In this document: one piece after another, positions 11,611-22,655 of the stretch | Position numbering within the stretch: position 1 is the first letter of the stretch | How the letters are laid out: each line of letters starts with the position of its first letter | Assembly (NCBI GenBank): GCA_903813345.2 | Contig: CAIIXF020000011.1 | Coordinates: 22,675,754 to 22,739,753 of the forward strand | Direction: 5' to 3' | Source: Owenia fusiformis | Lineage: Eukaryota; Annelida; Polychaeta; Sabellida; Oweniidae | Length of the DNA: 64,000 nt | Notes under the pieces: model-generated | Databases searched by the model: none | Seen by the model: only the letters and a program-made list of their open reading frames with translations | What the model was told of the DNA's origin: nothing | Translations under genes and position numbers: made by a program

Positions 11611-11618
11611 TTTTATAG

Positions 11619-12905
11619 TTCATATTGACTTTCAAGTGTGGTCACAATATCAATGTCTTAATAAAATTCAAATTACACTCAGACTGCCACCATATTATCA
11701 CTTCAACATTTCCATTGTAATATTTGGTCTTCATTTTAAAACAACCAAAAAGGTATTGCAACATTACTAATCATTTTGACTGATTTAATGAAATTATAGG
11801 CAGTTATTTTGTCATGCAATAAAATCAACCATTCCAATCTTTAGTCATTAAAAACTAACTTAAAGGATAAAGTGTTCATAATTTTATGTAAAAAGGTTTA
11901 AAAAAACGATTTATCTTTTTTGTATTTTTCATCTCGTATCTTTGTTTATTGTGTTGCAAAGCTGTCAAACACAAATGCAATGAAGGAAAACAAATACTGT
12001 AGACAACAGAATAAGAATATACGTGTACCAGGCTGTGTGACACACTTTGGGGGTTTTCAAATAGTTTTAAAAGGGAATAGGTTTCCAAAAAAGAATAGCT
12101 TACCTTGCTATTCAAAGGTATAATGATCACCGTCTGTCCACTTACCCTTTAATGACAAAACAATGTTTCACATTTTCACATATTTACAATGCACAATATT
12201 TATTAAATTACCTACTATTTTACATAGTATACTGTACATGATTTATGACTATTTAATGCAAAAATCAAAAAAACATAAATAAATTATTCTTTATTCACAT
12301 GAGTATCCAAATAACTTTACACGGTATAGTCAAATCTGCTAGTATAAGAGATAAAGGTCCTGAGAAAACTTGTCCATCTTCTTAGTGAGTTCAATCTGGC
12401 AAATAAGGAAGACCATTAATCCTGTTAAATAATTAGAGTGATCATGGAATGTACATGACAGAAAGAATACATGACCAGTAACAAAAAATTACACTGAATA
12501 TAAATTAAAGTACAAATTCATACAAAATTAGGTCTGGTTTTCATACTAAGAATCACATCACATTATACAATTGAAAAATATTACATTTATTTACAAGAAA
12601 AATTCTTGATAGCAAAGTTAAAAACTCTGATCACCTGTTTTTTTTCTTGAAAAATCTGAAACACAATTGATGTGCATAAAGAATTAGGTTTTGAAAACTG
12701 TCTGGGAAGAAGTTGAAAATACATATTTTTAGAACAATGACAGATGAACAGATAGCTTTTTCCCATTTCAGGATTTAAAAGGAGTTATAGTATCATGGTT
12801 AATGTCTGATGTTTTGCATTGTCCACTTTTTCAGAAAACTGTTTCATTTACATGTACTGCTTTACCAATTTTGATTTGTATTTTGACATCATATAATGAG
12901 TACAT
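11619..12905. other. Gene-free AT-rich stretch downstream of TMEM9
   Basis: I see no exon. A segment around 11640-11790 (a CTGCCACCATATTATCACTT-like block) has a diverged relative near 14880-14940, in the TMEM9 intron, so both are pieces of an old interspersed repeat. Confidence 0.3.
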
Positions 12906-13092
12906 TAAAACCTTTTTATACTTGAATACTTCTCTAATCTGAACAACTCTCAATGAGAACATGTTTTTCCAGTCCCATCTTTTAATTTGCCATAGATTAT
13001 GATTATTGAAGACCTTGAAATGTGAACACTCGTTATTTTGAATTCTTTTGGCCAGTCTCAATGGTATTTGGATTAGACAGGTTTTACTGTAT
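12906..13092. mobile_element. Interspersed MITE, copy 1 of 3 in the window
   Basis: Read on the minus strand it starts CAGTAAAACCTGTCTAATCC, contains a GAAATGTGAACACTC-type segment, and ends with GATTAGAGAAGTATT followed by AAGGTTTTA. The same order of motifs is found at 25046-25210 and 59511-59698. The pattern (AAACCT at one end, AGGTTT at the other, with GTTCAxATTAGAGAG inside) resembles the pogo/Tigger-type MITEs of many animals; that family link is from memory. It lies just past the TMEM9 stop and carries an ATTAAA (12986-12981, minus) that might serve as TMEM9's poly(A) signal. Confidence 0.6.
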
Positions 13093-13110
13093 ATTTTCTT
13101 AATAATCATC

Positions 13111-16100
13111 CTAGTTTAACATGCTATGTCTGTCATATACATTCGCTCTCTGTTCTTCCACCGAACCTTTCCATCGTACTTGTTGGTTTTTGATATCTTT
13201 TGCCACACGAATTGCCTGCTGAGAGCGAGGCCTAGTGGTGCCACCTGTTGCACTGGCCCCAGGTGGGGCATTCATAGATACACGATGCACTGAGTGGTCA
13301 TCCTGGAAAATGGTGAACATTGTATGCATATGGTATAATATATATACATATATAAAAGCTGCAAATTAAAATAAAGCTGCCAATTAAATCAAAAGAGCTG
13401 CCATTTTACTGATAGTATATAGAATTACCAATTTTTAAATAGAGCTACCAATTAAAAACACAATCCTCATCTAAACATTGAGTAGAGCTGAATTAAAAAC
13501 ATACCATTGCTATTTTGTAATAATTTGTGCTATTTGATAAAATAAAAATCACCAGTTGTCATCTTAGCACTGCAAAGTTCTTCAAATTGTCAGCCTTAAA
13601 AATGTATTACTTATAATTAAAGTTATTAAGAAGTTTACATTCTAAACCCAGCACCTGATGCACAAAATATCTAAACGACAGGAATAGAAGATATACTGTA
13701 CGCCCGGTATTATTCGCGAGCTTTAATTTCGCGAATTTTGCGAAAACACGGTTTCGCGGCTATTAAATTTCGCGAATACTGTATTTTATCGTATTCGGGG
13801 ATTCCCCAGTATATGATGTCCAATCAAATTGCAGGCTACGATCACGTGAACAATCGTGCGCACGTGCGCTTTCATTGCCGCGCATGCGCATAGTAAAGTC
13901 ATGGAGTTGCACAGTACTATTGAAGTACTATAACTCGATCCAAACTAGTAGATAAAACGAAATGCATCAGAGCCCCGGGTAAAAACAAATTCCCGGGGAT
14001 TTAATTTGCAATTTCGCGACGATAATTTTTCGCGATTTTAACACCCTCGCGAAAAGCGCGAAAGTTAATCGCACGCGAATAATACCGGGCGTACAGTAAT
14101 ACACAAAGAAGAGGCAGGTTTAGTTAGAATTGATTTTAGAAGGTATAAATTAGATAAGTATATAGGCCCATTCCCAGATGATTGCTGGAGATATACAGTA
14201 AAACTAGTCAGCAGAAGATCAGATTAAAGTATAGCATCTGAAGTGAACAGACTTGGTGTCAAACCTTGTATTACCCATAAATACAAGAACCCATAGCTAC
14301 AACCCATGAATATAGGAACCTAAACAAGTCGCTTATGTACAAAATATAGATTGATCAATAAAGTGTTTGAGATCAGGTACTTAATATGTTAGGAATATAA
14401 ATAGATGTATAAAATGCAATTATACAATATATAATTTGATCATCAGTCAATGGACATTTTGTCTCAAAGAATTTCTGGTGGTCATAAAAGAGAACAATTT
14501 AAGGGATTATTCAGGAGGAGGGGTCATATACTGTCAGGAAAAAATGGGGCTGTCTTTACAGGAAGAAAGATAGTAGTGGATTTACATGAATTTGTATTAT
14601 TTCTGAGAGTCATTTCCTGAAAACATTCTACTATTTGAAATATTGAGTTAGCTAACAAAATTAGCATATTTAGAATATTTACAGTGAGCAGAATGATAGG
14701 GAATCAGGCATCACAATGTAAAATGTTTTCAGGAAACAGGACCAGTTTTCTCATCGGTCTATGCATCAGGTGGATAGAAAAATGGCAGTGGCAGTCAGGC
14801 AGGTCTCTACATATTAATACATGTATATTCATATGACTAGTATCAAGTTTGCCATATCTGGACATATCAAAATTTGAATTCAAACAGCCGCCATTTTGTT
14901 CACTTCAACATTTGAATTTTTGGTCTTATTTCCAAACAAAAATTCTAAAATGCACAAGATTGAAATGATCGAAATATTGGTTCCAATCTTTTTGATTGTT
15001 TATTTTGAATTGGCTTTGTATAAAAAACCTCCTACCTCATACCCACCTACCCACCTACGTGGAACATGATACAGTCATTGAAGGGTTCAATTTTAATGAT
15101 GATTAAATCTCAAAATAGCTCAAAGTATTAACATTTCTACAATTCCGGCTTTGTTTATGACTAGACAGATGACAGATCCATAAATAAAGGCATGTGGATG
15201 CATTTTAATGTGTAATGACCCGAGGGCGCCCCGGGGGAATAAATAACTAACGACCGCGACCATAGGTCCAACAAGCCAGATAAAGAAATTGAAAGAAAGT
15301 GTGCTAAATTCGATGCTCCGAGTGGGAATCGAACCCAGCTGGGATGTAGTAGCAACTTGCTATCAAGGGTCGTTACAAATGCTTCTATAATTCATCATAA
15401 ACTAAGATTTAAAATTGAACCCTTCAAAGACTGTATTATGTCCCACGTACGTGGGTAGGTGGGTATGAGGTAGGAGGTTTTTTATACAAAGCCTTTTGAA
15501 TTCATATTTCATTGTTGGAATATAATGAGTTTCGATCCTGAAAGCAATCCTCCTTGACGAGTTTATCAAATAAATACTTGGATAAACTACCCTGCCATCT
15601 TTATATCAACCTAGAACCTTGAGTACTCTTCAGACTGCTGAAATTTCTAAACATAGCACCTTCAAAAAGACCTTAATTAAAAGACATGCAATACCATACC
15701 ATACCTCATCCACAACCAATCTCAATGTCTTAGCAAAATAAAATGGATTTAGTTTGTTATTTATTTTGCTCCCAAACTAAAAATGGCTCATTTTGGAAAT
15801 AATTGAATCACACCTTTGAAAATGGTCTCACATAGCAATAGTATTTCATGTACTATTTATAAAGAAAAGTAATGAAGACTCAATGGGCCACGAGGAATAT
15901 CATGGAAGTACATGTATAGGTCCCAATATACTATAATAAAAATAGGGAATATTCAAGTATACACCACATCTTAAGTGTAAATTTGACTCCAATCCCAAGA
16001 ATAGGTAAAACTATTCTATTATCCACCATAAAATGCCACACCAATCATGCCTTATTCAATTAGTTCAAATATCTTCTTTGCTTAGCTTTCTGATACTATA

Positions 16101-19100
16101 ATCCATACAAGACTTTTCCTAATTGGTTCATATATGTTCAACTCTATTATGAAAAGGAAGGCAGGGCTGGTTTGACCTTTTATAGACAACTCATGTTGAC
16201 CTCTAACACATGCCTTATATACATGTATATTTATGTATTACCTTTATAATTCTTAACAGTGGAAAACTGTTTTGCATTAACTTATAACAAACAAGGTTCA
16301 TCGTCAGACTTAAGAATGTAGGTACAGACAATTCACATACTGTTATACAATTTATACCAAGCATCCATGTAGCTTCTAAAGCACAAGTTTCAAAGATATT
16401 TGACAAACATGGAAAAAGTAATGATTTAAAGAAATTAAAGCTACAGTAGTTGCTATTAGAATAGAAGTTATATTTAAATATTTAGATGTACGATGTGGAA
16501 ACCCCTCTTTCAATTATTCATTGATTCTGAATCATTTTTGGAATGCTGAGAAGTCTTGTACATGAATATAGGTAGCAATATGCAGCATAAGTAGTTTTCT
16601 ACTAGCAATATGCAATAGTTGTGTTGCATCAGTTTTAAACTATGTGTTGAATATGTACACAATAAGCAAGCCCAAATTAGTCCAAACTTAATTTCTATAG
16701 GCATAGTTATAACGATTTCTGAAGGATAGAGCACAATTTCCAATTTTTTTTCTGTACATTATTTTGTTATATCTTAGTTATAGTTATAGATCTAATTGGA
16801 AGTGTTAAAGGTGTTTTAAGAGGATGAGGAAATCATTCAAATCATCATTTCAGAATTGTAGTTAGTAATGGCCTGTTGGCTATTTGATTATATGTATGTT
16901 ACATTTGGGTTAATAACCTTACCAAATAGTTTTCACCACGACTTCCCTAAATCAAATCATTCAAACAAAAAAAAATTAAGTGATTTAAATATCAAGTCAT
17001 CATTTCGTTTTTTTACTTACATTTTGTAAAATATTGACCAATTCATCTATTTCATCTATCACACTCAACATGCTGACATGCGTTCACATTTTTATATTCA
17101 AAATAACGTTTATGTAAATTTTACTTTGCATTTTTATATTCAAAATAAAGTTTCCGTAAATTTTACTTAAATAATATTAACAACGAATTAATTACATTAT
17201 AAGGGCATCTTTAAGTTAAATAAAGATTTTTGAAATTATCAAATTTATATGGGGTCAATACATTGTGTTATTGTTAGTACATCCCAAAAATCACACATTA
17301 GTAAATGTATTATTGAGGTTCTCCATATTTATTCCACAGTGGCAGTTTAATCATTTGTCCAGGAGTTGTTATTTTTTGTCCTTCTGTGAATCATATTTCA
17401 AACATCAGGGCATAAACCTACAACCTAATGTGCAATTAATATATTTTAAATGACCACATGCTGAAGTATTGGATCTTATTTATGCATGCAATTATTTTTT
17501 AGGTGAGAGCAAATTGTTGTACTTTTACAAGAGTATCACTTTAACACATAAATTATCACATTAAACACCAAATTATCCTAATATGTTATCCACTTTCAAT
17601 ATGCAAATAGCCAATAGGAATTCAATCTCAAAATGCAATGGACAAATAGGAGTTCACTGTCAAGATGCAATGGACCAATAGGAATTCAATGTCAAGATGC
17701 AATTGACCAATTGGAATCCAATGTCAAGGTGCAGATAACCAATAGGAATTAACTATCAAGATGCAATGAACCAATGGGAATTCACTGTCAATATGCAGAT
17801 AACCAATAATAGCAAATATCAAACTTACAACTGGATAAACATGACCTTGTTGGCGGTTCTAAATTGAACAATATATACTTTGTAAGCAGAATTATTCTAA
17901 ACTTCAAAGGTTTGATTAAATAAGAAGCATTACATATTTGACCAATATTATATAATGGGCATATAACACACTTGCATATAGGGATTTCAATGCTATCTTA
18001 TAGTGTTTCAAATATTAAAACTGAATGATAATGACATGTGCCAACTTACTGACTTATGTAAATTATGTTCTACCATTATTTACCATAAATATAGCTGAAG
18101 GTCAGTTCTCAAAAATATTATTACCATTCACAAAATTTCAGAAACTGACATGAACATTTTTTGAGAAACATAACCTTGTGTGTCTACCATTCCATATTGA
18201 AAATATTAAACCTTACTGACATGTTGTCATGGTAACCAGACTTTTCAAAGTAATCAATAGTATGAAGTGAACAAACAGGAAGTTCAACTAATCCCATTAA
18301 CTTCTAACACTTGCAACTCGCATCAAGAATGCCAAAATCCCCCATTATGGCCACATAATTTTAAATGCAGGTTTCCATGACAACCATGAGATCATAAAGG
18401 CACAGTCAACCACACAGCCACAAAAGTCTCCATTCAGGCTTACATTACATCATGATGGCTGTGTAGTAGACTACAAATGTTATTTGGAAGTGCAAGCAAG
18501 AAGTCATTACCAAATTCACCTCTTCAACTCCATCTTGATTGGTGTGTTCTTGGTAGGCATTCAACCTCGAGCCTCTGTTCAGTAATGGGTCCAGACACAA
18601 TAGGAATAACATGTAGAGGAACAGGATTGACACTATACATATGATTATTATCACAATCACCTACAAAAACAGAAGAAATTCCAAAATTAGAAAATTATAT
18701 GCAATTAACTTGTACTGTACATGGTATATTAATGCCCTAAGGTGTTTTTTATCAAGAGAATAAAGCATGCTATACTTGTTACCAACTTTCCCCTTCTAAT
18801 GTTCTTGATAATCTTTACATATTTCTATGAATTTGTAAATGTATTAATTTGGCTATATTACAAAATATCGTAATCGCAACAGGAATGTTATTACTTTTTG
18901 CAAAAGTTATGAATATTGCCAAAAAATACAGAATTAATTTTGACATTAAGATACTAAATACTCTTCAATAATTTCTCCTTTTTTATTTCTGAAAGATTCA
19001 CAATCAACTGAAGTTGTAGAAATAGCACTTCTGAGCTGAAAATATGATAACAGCATTGGACTAGATTTGACATGTTGTTGTGATTACCTTTATGGTGGTA

Positions 19101-21398
19101 GTATTTCTGCGTTGCCATTTACACTGACACCTTGGGCAGAATTCATTCACTTTCAGTGGCAGTGGGACTACAACATTTTCACATTTACTGCAAAGTGTAC
19201 ATAAAACAATAATTATACATTGGACATGTACATTTTAAATATATAATTATCACTTATAATTTATGCAAATATATTGCATTTCTATCAAAGCACTAAGCAC
19301 TATTTTTATTCTTTCAATCATACAGTAAAGTTAGGTCCACCATCTTGGATTGCTGTTGATAGTGAATTAAAAGATTGTACCCACTTGAAAACTCATTGCA
19401 TCTGCCTGTAATTTAGAAGAGATCTTTTGTGAGATTTTGCATTGTTTGACCAACTTTGAGTAGACCTGTGAGAGTTTGATTTATATTTCGAGACTATGGA
19501 ATGAAATCCTGTGGATTTGCCATTGAGAACATACCAGTCAACAGGCTCTGTTATATTTTTAGTATATACTTTTCTTCCTGTTGTTTCTGTTCCATTCACT
19601 ATGTCCTGAGGTGGGCAGACACATTTACACCTGATGTCATCATATTGAGCCTACAATAAGTATTCAATATAACAAGACTTACAATAAACATTAAATTTGA
19701 GCTGGGTAGCATATCTGTAAATATATACAACTCATCAGACTATAGTCTGCATATGGTCGAGTTAGGATTTTATTGAGGTTATGGAAAGCACCCAATGAGA
19801 GATATTTATAAAGAGGATGCATCGAATTACAAAATCGATCACATTTACATTATATTTATTATGCAATATATGCAATTAATGACAGTTTATGGAGACATAT
19901 TTAAATAGATCAAGGTCAGCACCATCTATCATGTATGTTATAAATACTTCGCCCTGTCCGCTAATAAAAATCTAAACAACGAATTTAGAAAATAAACAGG
20001 AAGTGTTAAAATTCAATATTACTGTCAATGGGGTCAGGGCAATCTGCGCGAGGTTAGATTTTTACTTGATTCAGTTTTTCCCAATATGCGCCAAAATTAA
20101 AGTACTTCATTCCCTAGTCCAACAACATTAGACCTAGCCCGGGCCTCGTTTCTTATCTGACATGTGTTATGGCCCGGCTAGGTCTAACCTCCATGACCAT
20201 TTTGCCTTTGATGCGTTAATTTAATCGTTCAGCAGGTTTCGACAAGCGGAACAAATTAAACCCTGAAAACATGGCAATATTACACAAAGAATGTGATTCA
20301 AACATGCATACATACCTTATAAACACATACACCCCGTCCCGTATCCCCCTTAGACCCTATTGATGCATAATTACGAAAATATTGGAGACAGGTTTGGAAT
20401 ATGACGAAAATGTTGGTCAGTTTCGGTAACATCGAAATTGCAAATCGTTTCAGGAATTAACCGTCATCACGGCACTGCATTAACGAACAGTGGGTTTGCA
20501 ATTAATAACTATTTTGCGTGTATACACGCGCTATATAAATTAATCAAAGATACCTGTTATCCTCAAAATTGATCTTTTTATCCCGAGTAATCGCGATAAT
20601 CTTAATTATCAATCTATTTGACAACAATTTCGTTTCGCTGGTAGTTTAATTTTACGATCCGGGACACTCAGACGAACAGACACAATGAAGGACATGCAGA
20701 AATGTCACTTTAGAGATTGGTAAGTGTAGCCTCATTTTACTCGTATAAATGAACATTTAACACAAAAATATTGTGTTAAATCGCTTGATGTTATGTGTTT
20801 TTATATTATTGTCAAGTATCAGTTGCACGTTATCGCGGAAAAATGGTTTCGATGGATTCAGAACTTGCATCAAAGGAAAGAATAGTAAGGAGGTTAAACT
20901 CAATAACGGCCCCAAGAAAATTCCTAATAATAAAGAACGCCGTTATTGAGTTTAACGACGTTGAACTATTCATTCCCATGATTCAAATTGCTTTTCTTTA
21001 TTTTGTTTTAGTTTATATATCAAACGAAAGCTTATAGCCAAAGAATAGAAAATGTACGTTGGAGTTATTTATTTTTACAATAAAGGAAAATATTTCCGCA
21101 ATATAAGGTGTATTATGGAACCTTGCGCAGATTGCCCCTGGTGGCTCAATGTCTGTACAGTGTCTTCAAGGTAAAGAAGAAAAAAGAAAGTTACATCTGA
21201 TAATAAGAACAATTACTAGATATAGTATCCCTATGACTCCTAAATGAGTAGTGTTTATAAATAGTGGACATCACATGACTGATCATTTGATTTTGTAATG
21301 TTGTTCTTATTTTTGTAATTGATTTTTGAAAATGTACTCACATTCGCAGTCGAAAATAGAATGACTAGAACACCAAATCCTAAAACAAACTTGATCAT
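13111..21398 (-). CDS. TMEM9: TMEM9, endosomal/lysosomal single-pass membrane protein, 201 aa
   Basis: Five coding exons on the minus strand: 21398-21342, 19650-19535, 19187-19088, 18660-18520 and 13302-13111 (606 nt, all phases agree, GT-AG). Residues 1-18 are a signal peptide (MIKFVLGFGVLVILFSTA). The luminal part is cysteine-rich (DIRCKCVCPP, then CKCENVVVP and FCPRCQCKW), followed by NTTTIK and one membrane span at about residues 92-118 ending FLLCLDPLL. The cytosolic tail ends QQVRWKGSVEEQRANVYDRH. Order, spacing and the terminal motif are those of TMEM9/TMEM9B, glycoproteins of late endosomes and lysosomes linked in vertebrates to V-ATPase assembly and Wnt signalling and to CLC exchanger regulation. 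Length is close to the human protein. Intron 4 (13303-18519) hosts two transposons and a minisatellite. Confidence 0.93.
13696..14096. mobile_element. 401-bp MITE with TA target duplication, in TMEM9 intron 4
   Basis: The ends are perfect inverted repeats of at least 23 bp (CTGTACGCCCGGTATTATTC at the left). TA dinucleotides at 13694-13695 and 14097-14098 flank it, the signature of Tc1/mariner-type integration. It is rich in TTCGCG/CGCGAA words and CpG, unlike the AT-rich intron around it, and contains a CGCGCATGCGCAT stretch. No frame codes for a transposase. Confidence 0.8.
15012..15493. mobile_element. 482-bp MITE with long terminal inverted repeats and 9-bp target duplication
   Basis: The left end GGCTTTGTATAAAAAACCTC is inverted at the right end. 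The arms stay similar for roughly 120 bp each, including CCTCCTACCTCATACCCACC and TTGAAGGGTTCAATTTTAA-like blocks. The duplication TTTTGAATT lies at 15003-15011 and 15494-15502. An internal piece (15315-15370, minus) contains GGGTTCGATTCCC, which looks like a tRNA T-arm/pol III B box. It sits in TMEM9 intron 4. A second copy, interrupted by a LINE, is at 25780-29709, and this copy provides the uninterrupted reference. Confidence 0.85.
17600..17810. repeat. CCAAT-containing minisatellite, about six units of ~37 bp
   Basis: Diverged tandem units follow the pattern ATGCAATGGACCAATAGGAA then TTCAATGTCAAG. Most units hold a CCAAT pentamer. It lies in TMEM9 intron 4. Unit divergence indicates an old array. 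Confidence 0.75.
20893..20956. repeat. 18-bp perfect inverted repeat
   Basis: GTTAAACTCAATAACGGC at 20893-20910 is repeated as its exact reverse complement at 20939-20956, with a 28-bp loop. It lies in TMEM9 intron 1 and is non-coding. Confidence 0.8.
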
Positions 21399-22655
21399 GT
21401 TGAGCCTTGGGTGTTAGTGTACCATTATAATAGTATCATACTGCTGTAGATCTCACATATCAGGGTGAAAATACAGAGAAATTAACTTGTCAAAAATATT
21501 CCTCCTCTAATTGATGTCGCAAACCAGTACTTTTAATGTCGTACTATGTCGTAAACCCGGAAGTAATGAGGATACTTTACGATAAGAAAAATGTGAGTAT
21601 TTTTCAAATTGCACCTATATCTACTGATATCTCCTAGTTTTAGACAGATATTGGCATAAATTGCATGCTATGTTTTAGAGAGATACTCGAAGAACCCCTA
21701 TGGCAAATCTTGCGGCTATGTTCCTTATAATAAGGGAGTATGCAGCATTTCAATTTGTGAATGGAATCAAGAATTCATGAAAATATTGAAATAAACTAAT
21801 TGACCATGAAAAACACACTCTTACTTATGTTTAGGGGACAATTTCGGTTTAGTTTTATTAGCGTTATATATAATACATGTGAACATCTTACCTCTTTCTG
21901 TCTGATCTGTATAAAACAGCCTTTGCTTACAGTCACAACCCATCAGCCGCCGCTAGATAATTGCAACAGCTGGAACTAAAATACTGAAATCAGCTGCTTA
22001 CTTTATTATCTCCAAATGTTCCCTACATCTCTATCCTCCATTTCCGAAAGTCTGTATTATCAGTTGCTTCTGTGTCGATCAGGACTCATCTTTATCCCCA
22101 TTTTAGTTTCTTGGCAGAAAATTTCCACTAGACAGATTAAAAAATGTCTCTATCAGCACAGAGGTAGCTGATAACTTCAATAGTTTCACAAACAAAGACC
22201 AGTTATATGCGAAACATTTAGGGATATAAAGTAAGCAGCTGATTTCAGTGTCAGCCATTACGATTATCTAGCGGCTGATGAGGTATGAGCAAAGGCTGTT
22301 CTCTCTAATACAGAGCAGACAGATTTTGAAAGGGGTAACATAAAATCACTCAAGTCTGCCTGAAACTGAGAGGCATAAGAATATCAGAATTACAATAATA
22401 AAATAATCTTGGATACTGGAACTCAAACATTTTAGAAAGTCTATAAGGGGTTTCACTAGAATTTCTCACATCAGGCTAAATAAATGAAAACAACATGCAA
22501 AATTAATAGATATCATAAATTTAACATGGAAAAATTGAAAAGTCTCTAAAACAACAGGTGATTTTGTAAAAACAACAGATTGCTCCTAATGAAACCCCTG
22601 AAGATAGATTAAACTTTCAAATACGTGTTTGCTCACATATTTTCAGCAGCTAGCT
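21399..22655. promoter_or_regulatory. Head-to-head intergenic region between TMEM9 and METTL25
   Basis: The two start codons diverge from this 1.26-kb interval, so both promoters must lie in it or in neighbouring unrecognised 5' exons. An acceptor-like TTTTCAG lies just before the METTL25 start, so a non-coding first exon further upstream is likely. Most of the interval is taken up by an inverted-repeat element at 21889-22336. I see no TATA box. Confidence 0.5.
21889..22336. mobile_element. Inverted-repeat element (MITE) in the TMEM9/METTL25 intergenic region
   Basis: Blocks at the left, CCTCTTTCTGTCTGATCTGT, AACAGCCTTTGCT, CATCAGCCGC and AAATCAGCTGCTTACTTTAT, recur inverted at the right in reverse order, ending with AGACAGATTTTGAAAGGGG. 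The arms are about 130 bp with mismatches. There is no coding content and the exact ends are uncertain. Confidence 0.6.

Noticed and set aside
12831-13109. 92-codon minus-strand frame just past TMEM9
   Set aside because: It is a reading of the interspersed MITE and its flank, which also occurs at 25046 and 59511 where the frame is not kept.
15315-15370. Functional tRNA gene
   Set aside because: Only a T-arm-like segment is visible; I cannot fold an acceptor, D-arm and anticodon arm, and both copies lie inside a MITE.
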